DNA of 64,000 bases from an uncultured Eubacteriales bacterium (GTDB lineage Bacteria > Bacillota > Clostridia > Lachnospirales > Lachnospiraceae): assembly GCA_900315015.1 (NCBI GenBank), contig OMXJ01000004.1, forward strand, positions 1 to 64,000, read 5' to 3'. Position numbers and translations under genes: made by a program. This document shows positions 52,216 to 61,409 of this stretch, piece by piece (position 1 is the stretch's first letter; every line of letters begins with the position of its first letter). The notes beneath the pieces were generated by a model. The model was given only the letters and a program-made list of their open reading frames with translations. It ran no database searches and was not told the DNA's origin.

Positions 52216-53484
52216 ATGATAGAGACAGCAGAAAAGAAAGAAAGATTTATTCTTGCGGCAGCTTCGGATGAGGACCGTGAGGATGTTGAGAGGTCTTTGG
52301 ATGAGCTCTCAGACCTTCTTGATACAGATGGAGGAGAAGAGGCTGGCAGAATTCTTCAGCTTCGTGAGAGATGGGATAAAAGAACCTATCTTGGAAAGGG
52401 CAAGATAGAAGAGCTTGCAGAGTTAGTAAAAGAGACAAAGGCGGATGGAGTTATCTGCGATGATGAAATATCGCCGTCTCAGATGAGAAATATTTCGAAT
52501 GCGCTTTCTGCAGTAAATCCTGATATAAAGGTACTAGACAGGACACTTCTTATCCTGGATATATTTGCGCTCCATGCAACCTCAAGAGAGGGTAAGCTCC
52601 AGGTATTGATGGCTCAGCTGAGGGATAGAAAGACAAGGCTTTCTGGTGAAGGCGTTAATCTGTCAAGACTTGGCGGTGGTATTGGAACAAGAGGACCTGG
52701 TGAAAGTAAGCTTGAAAGTGATAGACGAGTTCTTACAGATAGAATAGCAGCAATCAGAAGAGAGCTTGATGAAGTGGCAAAGAGCCGCGGAATCCAGAGA
52801 GAAAAAAGGCAGGAGAGCCCGGTTCCGGTAGCGGCCATTGTCGGCTATACCAATGCGGGAAAATCTACCCTCTTAAATGCGCTTACGGGTGCAGATGTAT
52901 TAGCACAAAATAAGCTTTTTGCCACTCTTGATGCAACAACTAGGAGCTGCGAGCTAGAGGATGGAACTTCAGTACTGCTTACAGATACAGTAGGCTTTAT
53001 CAGTAAGCTTCCTCATCAGCTTGTGGAATCCTTTAAGTCGACTCTTGAAGAGGCAAAATATGCAGATTTTTTGATCCATGTTGTTGATGCCTCGAGTGAA
53101 ACTGCCGAGCAGCAGATGGGTATTGTGTATAAGACACTAGATGAGCTTGGGGCAGGCGATAAGCCTGTAATTACAGTGCTCAATAAGCAGGATGCGATAC
53201 CAGAGGAAGAAATAGAGGCAAGAATATTAAAGGATCTTAAGGCAGATAAGACTGTAAAGGTTTCAATGAAGACTGGCTACGGCAAGGAAGCGCTGCTTGC
53301 GGCAATAAGCGAGGTCGTAAAAAACTTAAGAAAAACGGTGGAACTAGTTATAAGCTATGCAGACGCTGGAAAGCTCAATCTTGTTCATAAGTATGGAACT
53401 GTTCTTAAGGAAGAGTATGCAGAGGATGGAATCCATGTGGAGGCTGTTCTTTCAAATGATATAGCTGGAAAGCTGATGAAATAG
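52216..53484 (+). CDS. hflX: GTPase HflX
   Basis: HflX is a ribosome-binding GTPase that splits stalled or dormant ribosomes after stress. The 422-aa protein has the N-terminal HflX domain (KGKIEELAELV, LDRTLLILDIFALHATSREGKLQV, LSRLGGGIGTRGPGESKLE). The G domain has G1 GYTNAGKST (about 208-216), G3 DTVGFI and G4 NKQD. The SD is weak. It lies 38 bp after the lipoprotein gene. Confidence 0.95.
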   Translation: MIETAEKKERFILAAASDEDREDVERSLDELSDLLDTDGGEEAGRILQLRERWDKRTYLGKGKIEELAELVKETKADGVICDDEISPSQMRNISNALSAVNPDIKVLDRTLLILDIFALHATSREGKLQVLMAQLRDRKTRLSGEGVNLSRLGGGIGTRGPGESKLESDRRVLTDRIAAIRRELDEVAKSRGIQREKRQESPVPVAAIVGYTNAGKSTLLNALTGADVLAQNKLFATLDATTRSCELEDGTSVLLTDTVGFISKLPHQLVESFKSTLEEAKYADFLIHVVDASSETAEQQMGIVYKTLDELGAGDKPVITVLNKQDAIPEEEIEARILKDLKADKTVKVSMKTGYGKEALLAAISEVVKNLRKTVELVISYADAGKLNLVHKYGTVLKEEYAEDGIHVEAVLSNDIAGKLMK

Positions 53485-53665
53485 TGTAGTATTGAGAGAG
53501 TTTCGAGAGGTGCCTTTTATGATACTACACTGATAGAAAAAAAGCACAAGTTTTTATATTTCTAAAGGAAAAAATATGTGAAAAGTGTTCTAAAAAAATA
53601 CTTGAAAGCTAAATAAATGCGTTTTTGAAATATGTGTTTAATGGAATAAATTGTAAATTTGATGA

Positions 53666-53702
53666 AGTATAACCACAACATCTTGTGGTTATACTTTTTT
53701 AA
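53666..53702 (+). terminator. Terminator between hflX and nrdD
   Basis: AGTATAACCACAA at 53666-53678 pairs perfectly with TTGTGGTTATACT at 53683-53695 around CATC, then a T-tract. It is 180 bp past the hflX stop; the DNA between (53485-53665) shows nothing else I can support. Confidence 0.92.
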
Positions 53703-53728
53703 TATTCAAAATATGCCACTTTTGATCA

Positions 53729-53757
53729 TTGACACTAAGATTTACCTTTGATATAAT
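53729..53757 (+). promoter_or_regulatory. nrdD promoter
   Basis: TTGACA at 53729-53734, 17-nt spacer, TATAAT at 53752-53757. The leader is about 110 nt, with a small GATGC-GCAT hairpin. I could not find a pair of NrdR boxes. Confidence 0.85.
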
Positions 53758-53873
53758 TTAACCGATGCGTTAGGGAGCATTTTAGCATTCAAATTATATG
53801 TGTAAAAATATCAACATGATTGATTTTATAATTATTATGCTAATTTTAAGGAAATGAAAGGGGTCTAACAAAC

Positions 53874-56345
53874 ATGAATGTAAGCGTTATTAAGAGAGAT
53901 GGCGAAGTAAGAGATTTTAATCTGACAAAAATCTCCCAGGCCATGGCTAAAGCCTTCGATGCACAGAACAAGGTTTATACTGATGATATCATGAACCTTC
54001 TTGCACTTAGGGTTACGGCAGATTTCCAGCCAAAGATCGAAGATGGAAAAATCGAAGTAGAGGCCATTCAGGATTCAGTTGAAAAGGTTCTTGAGGATTG
54101 CGGCTATTCAGATGTTGCAAAGGCATATATCCTTTATCGTAAGAACCGCGAGAAGATCCGTGGAATGAAATCTACCATCCTTGATTATAAGGCAATAGTT
54201 GACAGTTATGTCAATGAAGCAGACTGGAGAGTAAAGGAAAATTCGACTGTTACTTATTCAGTCGGAGGTCTTATTCTTAATAATTCAGGATCAATAACAG
54301 CTAATTACTGGCTTTCAGAAATATATGATGAGGAAATAGCTAATGCGCATAGAAATGCAGATATCCATATCCATGATCTTTCTATGCTCACAGGTTATTG
54401 CGCAGGCTGGTCTCTTAAGCAGCTCATCAAGGAAGGTCTTGGCGGAATTCCAGGCAAGATCACCTCTGCACCGGCAAAGCATCTTTCAACTCTTTGCAAC
54501 CAGATGGTAAATTTCCTTGGAATCATGCAGAATGAATGGGCAGGAGCTCAGGCCTTCTCATCTTTTGATACCTACCTTGCACCATTTGTGAAGATCGACA
54601 ATCTTTCTTATGACGAGGTAAAGCAGTGCATTCAGTGCTTTGTTTACGGCGTAAATACTCCAAGCCGCTGGGGAACTCAGGCACCATTCTCAAATATTAC
54701 TCTTGACTGGACAGTTCCTAATGATTTAGCAGAGCTTCCTGCAATTGTTGGCGGAAAGGAAATGGATTTCTGCTATAAGGATTGCAAGAAGGAAATGGAT
54801 ATGATAAATAAGGCCTTTATCGAGATTATGATCGAGGGCGATGCAAATGGCAGAGGTTTCCAGTATCCAATTCCGACCTACTCAATCACAAGAGATTTTG
54901 ACTGGTCAGATACAGAAAATAACCGTCTTCTCTTCGAGATGACTTCAAAATATGGAACTCCATATTTCTCAAATTATATCAATTCAGACATGCAGCCATC
55001 AGATGTACGTTCAATGTGCTGCAGACTCCGTCTTGATTTAAGAGAGCTCCGTAAGAAGACAGGTGGTTTCTTTGGTTCAGGTGAAAGTACAGGCTCAGTT
55101 GGCGTAGTTACTATCAACATGCCAAGAATAGCATATCTTTCAAAGACACCAGAGGAATTTTATAAGAGATTAGATAGGCTCATGGATCTTTCAGCAAGAT
55201 CTTTAAAGGTAAAGAGAGGCGTTATTACAAAGCTTCTTAATGAGGGCTTATATCCATATACAAAGCGTTATCTTGGAACTTTCAATAATCATTTCTCGAC
55301 CATCGGTCTTGTTGGAATGAATGAAGTAGGACTCAATGCAGCTTGGCTCGGCAAAGATCTTACCCATCAGGAGACTCAGGATTTTACTGTAGAAGTATTA
55401 GATCATATGAGAGAGCGTCTTAAGGATTATCAGGAAAAGTATGGTGATCTTTACAATCTCGAGGCTACTCCAGCAGAGTCTACCTCCTTCCGTCTTGCAA
55501 AGCATGATAGAGAAAAGTATCCGGATATTAAGACAGCAGGAGCAGAGGGCGAGGTTCCATATTATACAAATTCAAGCCATCTTCCTGTTAATTATACAGA
55601 GGATGTATTTGCAGCACTTGACATTCAGGACCGCCTTCAGACACGTTACACCTCAGGAACAGTATTCCATACCTTCCTTGGTGAAAAGCTTCCTGATTGG
55701 AAATCAGCAGCAAAGCTTGTTCGTACCATCGCTACAAATTACAAGCTTCCATACTATACCCTTTCACCTACCTATTCAGTATGCCGCAATCATGGCTATA
55801 TTGCAGGTGAGGTTTATAAGTGCCCATACTGCTCAGAGGAAACTGAGGTATATAGCCGTATTACTGGTTATTATCGTCCGGTTAAGAACTGGAATGCAGG
55901 CAAGAGCCAGGAGTATGCAGATAGAGTAGAGTATACCCGCGACCGCATCGAGCATGATTATAAGATAGCTAAGAATAAGGACGGAGTAGCAATGGTAAAG
56001 GGGCTTAGCGTAAATATGGCCTGCGATCTTCTTCCTGACATCTCAAAGGCTGAGGTAGAGGCACCATCAGACGCACCATCAGACGTGGTTGCAGTTTTAA
56101 AGGATGGAAATTATCTTTTTACAACTAAGACCTGTCCAAATTGCAAGATGGCAGAGAGCTTCCTTGAAAAGGCTAAAGTACCATATGTAATTGTTGATTC
56201 AGAGGACAATCCAGAGCTTGTAAAAGCATTTGGAATTATGCAGGCACCTACCCTTGTAGTAGTAAAGGATGGCAGCTTTGAAAAGCAGTCAAATGCAAGC
56301 AATATAAAGAAGTTTGCTGAGATGATGGTTCAAGCGAAAGCTTAA
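53874..56345 (+). CDS. nrdD: Anaerobic ribonucleotide reductase fused to glutaredoxin-like domain
   Basis: Class III reductases make dNTPs with a glycyl radical. The 823-aa protein has an N-terminal ATP cone (about 1-95), the reductase barrel with MCCRLRLDLREL, a zinc site (C637, C650, C653) and the radical glycine at about 665 in SRITGYYRPV. After a short linker, residues about 740-823 form a thioredoxin-fold domain with CPNC (C754-C757) and QAPTLVV. A fused reductant domain points to a dithiol-using rather than formate-using enzyme. The activase gene nrdG is not next to it. AAAGGGG precedes the ATG. Confidence 0.93.
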   Translation: MNVSVIKRDGEVRDFNLTKISQAMAKAFDAQNKVYTDDIMNLLALRVTADFQPKIEDGKIEVEAIQDSVEKVLEDCGYSDVAKAYILYRKNREKIRGMKSTILDYKAIVDSYVNEADWRVKENSTVTYSVGGLILNNSGSITANYWLSEIYDEEIANAHRNADIHIHDLSMLTGYCAGWSLKQLIKEGLGGIPGKITSAPAKHLSTLCNQMVNFLGIMQNEWAGAQAFSSFDTYLAPFVKIDNLSYDEVKQCIQCFVYGVNTPSRWGTQAPFSNITLDWTVPNDLAELPAIVGGKEMDFCYKDCKKEMDMINKAFIEIMIEGDANGRGFQYPIPTYSITRDFDWSDTENNRLLFEMTSKYGTPYFSNYINSDMQPSDVRSMCCRLRLDLRELRKKTGGFFGSGESTGSVGVVTINMPRIAYLSKTPEEFYKRLDRLMDLSARSLKVKRGVITKLLNEGLYPYTKRYLGTFNNHFSTIGLVGMNEVGLNAAWLGKDLTHQETQDFTVEVLDHMRERLKDYQEKYGDLYNLEATPAESTSFRLAKHDREKYPDIKTAGAEGEVPYYTNSSHLPVNYTEDVFAALDIQDRLQTRYTSGTVFHTFLGEKLPDWKSAAKLVRTIATNYKLPYYTLSPTYSVCRNHGYIAGEVYKCPYCSEETEVYSRITGYYRPVKNWNAGKSQEYADRVEYTRDRIEHDYKIAKNKDGVAMVKGLSVNMACDLLPDISKAEVEAPSDAPSDVVAVLKDGNYLFTTKTCPNCKMAESFLEKAKVPYVIVDSEDNPELVKAFGIMQAPTLVVVKDGSFEKQSNASNIKKFAEMMVQAKA

Positions 56346-56354
56346 CTTCAATAC

Positions 56355-56382
56355 TTGACGAGTTAAAAAAATGCGTTATAAT
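56355..56382 (+). promoter_or_regulatory. yqeY promoter
   Basis: TTGACG at 56355-56360, 16-nt spacer, TATAAT at 56377-56382. Confidence 0.75.
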
Positions 56383-56384
56383 AG

Positions 56385-56417
56385 GACGTGGGTGCATAAA
56401 AGCACTCACGTCTTTAT
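56385..56417 (+). terminator. yqeY leader hairpin
   Basis: GACGTGGGTGC at 56385-56395 pairs with GCACTCACGTC at 56402-56412 (one G-U), followed by TTTATT. It would form at the very 5' end of the transcript. The T-tract is weak, so it is either an attenuator or a 5' stabilising hairpin. Confidence 0.65.
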
Positions 56418-56490
56418 TGATATGTTTTGATGGAAAATCGATGTAAAGTCGATGGAAAATAATAAGAATAATGAATGGAGGAAATAAGTT

Positions 56491-56928
56491 ATGGAAATGA
56501 AGACTCTTCAGAGCGATATGATCGCTGCAATGAAGGCACATGATAAGGAGCGTAAGGAGGTTATCTCAACTCTTGTACAGGCTGTTAAGAAGCTTGCCAT
56601 CGATGAGGGAACAAGAGATGACATAAAGGATGAGCTTGTTGACAGAGCAATTCTCAAGGAGCAGAAGTCAGCTAAGGAGCAGCTTGAGAGCTGTCCTAAG
56701 GATAGAGAAGATTTATTAAAGGAATATCAGTTCAAGTTCGATGTAATTTCAGAATACGCTCCAAAGATGATGAGCAAGGATGAAATTAAGGCTGTACTTA
56801 CAGAAAAGTTTGCAGAGGTAATCGCAACCAAGAATAAGGGACAGATAATGAAGGCAGTTATGGCTGAGCTTAAGGGCAAGGCTGATGGTAAGGACATCTC
56901 AGCTGTAGTAGCAGAGCTCTGCCAGTAA
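56491..56928 (+). CDS. GatB/YqeY domain protein
   Basis: The 145-aa protein is a stand-alone YqeY family member, related to the tail domain of the GatB amidotransferase subunit, which binds tRNA. KDKERKEVISTLVQAVKKLA, the central QKSAKEQLESCPKDREDL and the C-terminal MKAVMAELKGKADGKDI are typical. The cellular role is not established. GGAGG precedes the ATG. It is monocistronic between its leader hairpin and a shared terminator. Confidence 0.9.
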   Translation: MEMKTLQSDMIAAMKAHDKERKEVISTLVQAVKKLAIDEGTRDDIKDELVDRAILKEQKSAKEQLESCPKDREDLLKEYQFKFDVISEYAPKMMSKDEIKAVLTEKFAEVIATKNKGQIMKAVMAELKGKADGKDISAVVAELCQ

Positions 56929-56980
56929 GAAAGTTTAAAGCCGCCTTTAAAGGAAATCGGCGTTAGAGGGTAATAAAAAG

Positions 56981-57012
56981 AAAAAGCTGTAGAAAAATCT
57001 ACAGCTTTTTTT
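56981..57012. terminator. Bidirectional terminator for yqeY and tRNA-Leu
   Basis: AAAAAGCTGTAGA pairs with TCTACAGCTTTTT around AAAA; T-tracts exist on both strands. It lies between the converging yqeY and tRNA genes. Confidence 0.92.
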
Positions 57013-57013
57013 A

Positions 57014-57096
57014 TGCGGGTAGTGGGACTTGAACCCACACTGTATTGCTACAAGCAGATTTTGAGTCTGCCGCGTCTGCCATTCCGCCATACCCGC
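57014..57096 (-). tRNA. tRNA-Leu (anticodon CAA)
   Basis: The minus strand gives an 83-nt cloverleaf. Acceptor GCGGGTA pairs with TACCCGC and the discriminator is A. The anticodon stem GCAGA/TCTGC encloses loop CTCAAAA, so the anticodon is CAA, reading UUG. The long variable arm is that of a class II tRNA, and GTGGG-TTCAAGT-CCCAC is the T arm. CCA is not encoded. It is a single tRNA gene, opposite in direction to its neighbours. Confidence 0.96.
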
Positions 57097-57195
57097 GAAC
57101 AAAAGTTATTCTACCACAAAGAACGCAAAAAATCAAGGAAAAATTATTTGAGGGGCACTTTTTAATGCAAAAGCTGAAATCACCATAAAAAAACA

Positions 57196-57224
57196 TTGAT
57201 AAAAAAAAGACATTGTGGTAAAAT
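57196..57224 (+). promoter_or_regulatory. greA promoter
   Basis: TTGATA at 57196-57201, 17-nt spacer, TAAAAT at 57219-57224. It begins a leader of about 190 nt. Confidence 0.75.
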
Positions 57225-57300
57225 GGAATGGACTGTTGTGTGAACTACTGCCGGGATGGCATTGAGGAAGCAAGTCTATTGATTATTGATCCTTATGAAG

Positions 57301-57333
57301 AGTTTGTGCAAGAAATTTGTACAAGCTTTTTTT
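57301..57333 (+). terminator. greA leader attenuator
   Basis: AGTTTGTGCAA at 57301-57311 pairs with TTGTACAAGCT at 57317-57327 (two G-U pairs) and seven T follow. It is a strong terminator about 70 nt into the leader and 85 nt before the greA ATG. The 57225-57300 part of the leader has no gene I trust. Confidence 0.82.
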
Positions 57334-57418
57334 GTTATAGACGATTTTTGGTTTATTTTAACCTACATATAATTAGTAGGATAGATAGAGACAGAAGAAA
57401 TGAGGATGGAGGAATAAA

Positions 57419-57919
57419 ATGGGCGAAAGACTTACTGAAAGTGATGTAAAGAAAATTCAGGAGGAAATAGATCATAGAATTCTTGTTGTAAGAAAGCAGG
57501 CTCTTGAGGATGTTAAGGAAGCAAGGGCGCAGGGCGATCTTTCAGAGAATTTTGAGTATAAGGCTGCAAAGCAGTTCAAGAATAAAAATGAATCTAGAAT
57601 CCGCTATCTGCAGAGAGTTCTTGCGAATGCAAAGGTAATTAAGGATGATGCTGCAGAGGATGAGGTCGGCCTTGATACAGAAGTTGACATCTATTACATA
57701 GATGATGACGAGACTGAGACTTACAGGCTTGTAACTTCGATAAGAGGAGATTCCTTAAACGGAAGAATAAGCATTGAATCGCCTCTTGGAAAGGCAATCA
57801 GAAAGAAAAAGGTCGGAGACAGGGTCACTGTTCATCCGGATAATGGAATAAGTTATGATATTATCATCAAGGGCCTTCGTAAGGTAGATGGCAGTGATGA
57901 TGAAATAAGAAGTTTTTAA
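57419..57919 (+). CDS. greA: Transcript cleavage factor GreA
   Basis: GreA rescues backtracked RNA polymerase by stimulating RNA cleavage. The 166-aa protein has the N-terminal coiled coil with the conserved tip ARAQGDLSENFEYKAAKQ and the C-terminal FKBP-like domain ending IRKKKVGDRVTVHPDNGISYDIIIKGL. GGAGG at 57408-57412 precedes the ATG. The terminator in its own leader could be a feedback device, since a Gre factor changes pausing. Confidence 0.96.
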   Translation: MGERLTESDVKKIQEEIDHRILVVRKQALEDVKEARAQGDLSENFEYKAAKQFKNKNESRIRYLQRVLANAKVIKDDAAEDEVGLDTEVDIYYIDDDETETYRLVTSIRGDSLNGRISIESPLGKAIRKKKVGDRVTVHPDNGISYDIIIKGLRKVDGSDDEIRSF

Positions 57920-57961
57920 AAAATATAATGTCGTGAGACATAATAGAAAGAGAAAGAGAAA

Positions 57962-59278
57962 ATGGGAAGACATAGTAAAGAATTTTTTGACAATGGTGAA
58001 AGAAAAGAAGAAGAGAGAATCAATAAGTTCATTGCAGATGCAGGAATATGCTCAAGAAGAGCTGCAGATGAATTTATTGAAAATGGAAGAGTAAAGATAA
58101 ATGGCGAGGTTGCCGTTAATGGCTCTAAGGTAAAGCAGGGGGATGTTGTTACTCTCGATGGCAGAGTAATTGAAAAAGATACTCATTTAGTGCTCATTGC
58201 ACTTAATAAGCCAGAGGGAATTGTATGCACCTCTGATAAAACAGAGCCTGATAATATTATAGATTTCCTGAAGTTCGGAACAAGAATATTCCCTATCGGA
58301 AGACTTGATAAGGATTCTAATGGACTTATACTTTTGACAAATGATGGCGAAATCGTAAATAAGATTCTTCGTGCAGGAAATAATCATGAAAAGGAATATA
58401 TCGTAAGGGTCAATAAAGCGATAAATGAAGAATTTGTACGCGGAATGTCATCTGGCGTTCCGGTGCTTGATGAAATAACAAAGCCATGTAAGGTTGAGCC
58501 TATTGATAATAATACCTTCAGGATTACTCTTACTCAGGGACTTAACCGTCAGATCAGACGTATGTGTGAATACTTTGGTTATGATGTTTTAGAACTCACA
58601 AGAGTCAGAATCATGAATATAAGACTCGGAAGACTTAAGACCGGTGACTGGAGAAATGTTACAGAGGAAGAATTAAGAGGACTTAATGAGCTGTTAAAGG
58701 ATTCTACCAATGCAGCGGCAGCAGATACTGATGCGGCAGAGAGAAAGCGTATGGAAGAGGCAAGAGCCAGACTTGGATTAAAGGCTGCGGCAGCTCCTCA
58801 GGCCCCTGAACGTAAAAAGAGAGGAACCTTTTCAAAGGATGAAGTAGATTATCTTCACAGCAAGGCTAAAAGCTATAAGGAATGGAGAAAGACCTTAAGC
58901 GGAAATATCAGCGCCGGTGCTAAAAATTCTGCAAATGGCAAAAACGCGGAAGGAAAGAACCAGGGCGAAAAAAATGCAAAGGGAAAGAATTCAGGTAAAA
59001 AACAGGATTCTAAAAAGGTAAGACCCGGCTATTCTCCAGATAGCCCATTTGCAGCAGAGGGCGAGGCTTACGATAGAAATTTTGCAAGAAGGAATGCCAG
59101 AGAGGTCCTTGATCAAAATATGGGCACAGATGGCAAAAATCCTAAATACGATGGAAAAGGCAAAAATCCTAGAGGAAATAGAGATGCTGAATTTGGCTAT
59201 GATGAGGTAAAGAGACAGAAGCAGCAGAGAATTCAGCAAAAGCAGCCATGGCTTAAGATGAAGAAGGGAAATAAATAA
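57962..59278 (+). CDS. rluF: 23S rRNA pseudouridine synthase RluF-like, with long tail
   Basis: The protein has an S4 domain (RINKFIADAGICSRRAADEFIENGRVKINGE) and a pseudouridine synthase domain with catalytic Asp in IGRLDKDSNGLILLTNDGE (about residue 117). NKILRAGNNHEKEYIVRV and QGLNRQIRRMCEYFGYDVLELTR are closer to E. coli RluF than to RluB. Beyond about residue 240 a low-complexity Lys/Asn/Gly tail of some 190 residues follows, roughly 150 more than usual. The SD is AGAAAGAG. Confidence 0.88.
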   Translation: MGRHSKEFFDNGERKEEERINKFIADAGICSRRAADEFIENGRVKINGEVAVNGSKVKQGDVVTLDGRVIEKDTHLVLIALNKPEGIVCTSDKTEPDNIIDFLKFGTRIFPIGRLDKDSNGLILLTNDGEIVNKILRAGNNHEKEYIVRVNKAINEEFVRGMSSGVPVLDEITKPCKVEPIDNNTFRITLTQGLNRQIRRMCEYFGYDVLELTRVRIMNIRLGRLKTGDWRNVTEEELRGLNELLKDSTNAAAADTDAAERKRMEEARARLGLKAAAAPQAPERKKRGTFSKDEVDYLHSKAKSYKEWRKTLSGNISAGAKNSANGKNAEGKNQGEKNAKGKNSGKKQDSKKVRPGYSPDSPFAAEGEAYDRNFARRNAREVLDQNMGTDGKNPKYDGKGKNPRGNRDAEFGYDEVKRQKQQRIQQKQPWLKMKKGNK

Positions 59279-59307
59279 AAAATTACCAGGAAGGATGGCG
59301 GGGGATT

Positions 59308-61305
59308 ATGAATGAATCATATAATGAGATAAGAAATAGGATGCAGGAGTTAGTTACTCTTCTTAATCAGGCGAATCTTTCATACGAGCAGAAAAATGTC
59401 GAGATAATGAGCAACTTTACCTATGATAAGCTTTACGACGAGCTTAAAAAACTTGAAGAAGATTCAGGCGTAATACTAGCAGATAGTCCGACTCAGAAGG
59501 TAGGTTATGAGGTGGTTTCAGAGCTCGAAAAGGAGCGTCATGAAAAGCCTATGCTATCTCTTGATAAGACTAAAGATCCTGTTGCTCTCGCGGATTGGCT
59601 CGGAGCTAATAAGGGCCTTTTATCCTGGAAAATGGATGGCCTTACTGTGGTTCTTACCTATGAGGAAGGTCAATTAGTAAAGGCCGTTACTAGAGGAAAT
59701 GGAGAAATCGGTGAAGTAATCACTCAGAATGCAAAGCATTTTAAAAATCTTCCTCTCACCATTCCATTTAAGGGAAAGCTTATTCTTAGAGGAGAGGCAG
59801 TTATCAGTTATGCAGCCTTTGAAAAGATAAATGAGACAATAGGTGATGCCGACGCAAAATATAAGAATCCAAGAAATCTTTGTAGTGGCTCTGTAAGACA
59901 GCTCGACTCAAAGGTTACAGCTTCAAGAAATGTAAATGTATTTATATTTGCTCTTGTACAGATGGAAGGAATGAATTTTAAATTTCGCCATCAGGAATTT
60001 GAATATTTAAGAGAGCTTGGCTTTGAAGTTGTTGAGGAAAGAGCAGTTGATCAGAAGAATATCCAGGAAGAAATAATTAATTTTAAAAATAAGATAGTGA
60101 CTAATGAGTATCCATCAGATGGCTTAGTACTTATTTTAGATGATATAGCTTATGGTGAGTCTCTTGGACTTACATCTAAATTTCCGCGTAATGCCATTGC
60201 CTTTAAGTGGCAGGATGAGGAAGCAGAAACAACCTTAAGGGAAATTGAATGGAGCCCTTCAAGAACAGGACTTATAAATCCTGTTGCGATCTTTGATCCG
60301 GTAGAGCTAGAGGGCACTACTGTTTCAAGAGCTAGCGTTCATAATGTAAGTGTAATGCAGGAGCTCGGACTTGGAATAGGCGATAAAATAAAGGTGTATA
60401 AGGCAAATATGATCATTCCTCAGATTTCGGAAAATCTTACAAGAAGCGGGAATATATCAGTGCCGGAGAGATGTCCGTTATGCGGGCAGGAGACAAGACT
60501 TCAGGATGATGACGGCGTAAAGGTGCTCTATTGTACAAATCCGGGCTGTGCAGCAAAGAAAATCAAGTCCTTTGCACTTTTCACCTCAAGGGATGCGTTC
60601 AATATTGAGGGCTTATCAGAGGCGACTCTTGAAAAGCTTGCAGAGCACCATGTAATAGCAACTTATAGTGATATATTTAGCCTTAAATATCATAGAAATA
60701 CCATAGTTGACATGAAGGGCTTTGGAGAAAAATCCTATAAAAAGCTTCAAGAGGCGGCAGAAAAGGCTAAAAAGATCACTCCTGAAAAATTCATATATAG
60801 CCTTGGAATCCCTAACATAGGTCTGTCTACTGCAAAGCTTATTGTTAAGGAATATGGAAGCAATATCAGAAAACTCTTAAATCTTAGTGCCATGGAGCTT
60901 TCATCAGTAGAAGGAATAGGCGATGTAATTGCCGAGGCCTATGAGGAATTCTTTAGAAAGCCATCGAATATAAAGCTTGTAAATGATCTCCTTTATAGAG
61001 CAAAAGTTGAGATAATTGAATCGCCGCTATCAGCGGGAGAAAAGCCAGCAGAAGGCGGTGCTAGTCTTGCCGGAATTACTGCAGTAATTACAGGCTCTTT
61101 AAATCATTTTGGCAATAGAAGTGAGCTTAAGGACATAATAGAAAATGCCGGTGGAAAAGTAACTGGCAGTGTTACTAAAAAGACGGATTTCCTCATCAAT
61201 AATGATATAACTTCAAATTCCTCTAAGAACCAAAAGGCTAAGGAGCTTGGAGTAGAGATTATTTCAGAGGATGATTTTATTAAAAAGTTTTCTATAAATG
61301 TATGA
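59308..61305 (+). CDS. ligA: NAD+-dependent DNA ligase
   Basis: LigA seals nicks in replication and repair. The adenylation lysine is in SWKMDGLTVV (about residue 108). The OB fold, the four-cysteine zinc finger (CPLCGQE...CTNPGCAAKK), helix-hairpin-helix repeats (IEGLSEATLEKLAEH, GFGEKSYKKLQ, LGIPNIGLSTAKLI) and a C-terminal BRCT domain (GITAVITGSLNHFGNRSEL) follow in the normal order. The length of 665 aa is normal. GGGGGATT precedes the ATG. Confidence 0.96.
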   Translation: MNESYNEIRNRMQELVTLLNQANLSYEQKNVEIMSNFTYDKLYDELKKLEEDSGVILADSPTQKVGYEVVSELEKERHEKPMLSLDKTKDPVALADWLGANKGLLSWKMDGLTVVLTYEEGQLVKAVTRGNGEIGEVITQNAKHFKNLPLTIPFKGKLILRGEAVISYAAFEKINETIGDADAKYKNPRNLCSGSVRQLDSKVTASRNVNVFIFALVQMEGMNFKFRHQEFEYLRELGFEVVEERAVDQKNIQEEIINFKNKIVTNEYPSDGLVLILDDIAYGESLGLTSKFPRNAIAFKWQDEEAETTLREIEWSPSRTGLINPVAIFDPVELEGTTVSRASVHNVSVMQELGLGIGDKIKVYKANMIIPQISENLTRSGNISVPERCPLCGQETRLQDDDGVKVLYCTNPGCAAKKIKSFALFTSRDAFNIEGLSEATLEKLAEHHVIATYSDIFSLKYHRNTIVDMKGFGEKSYKKLQEAAEKAKKITPEKFIYSLGIPNIGLSTAKLIVKEYGSNIRKLLNLSAMELSSVEGIGDVIAEAYEEFFRKPSNIKLVNDLLYRAKVEIIESPLSAGEKPAEGGASLAGITAVITGSLNHFGNRSELKDIIENAGGKVTGSVTKKTDFLINNDITSNSSKNQKAKELGVEIISEDDFIKKFSINV

Positions 61306-61409
61306 ACCATATCAGGTCTTTAGTTAAGGCATTTAAAGCCGTGCTTTAAATTGACCTGTTAGATAAAAACACTTAGCAAAGAAGTAGCGGCATTTAGAAA
61401 TAGAAACGG

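Noticed and set aside
53485..53873. NrdR boxes before nrdD
   Set aside because: No pair of NrdR-type 16-bp palindromes could be found in the spacer.
55441..55929. 162-codon plus-strand frame inside nrdD
   Set aside because: It is in another frame of the conserved nrdD C-terminal region and has no independent support.
57228..57449. 73-codon frame in the greA leader
   Set aside because: It runs through the attenuator hairpin and over the greA start, lacks an SD and has no coding bias.
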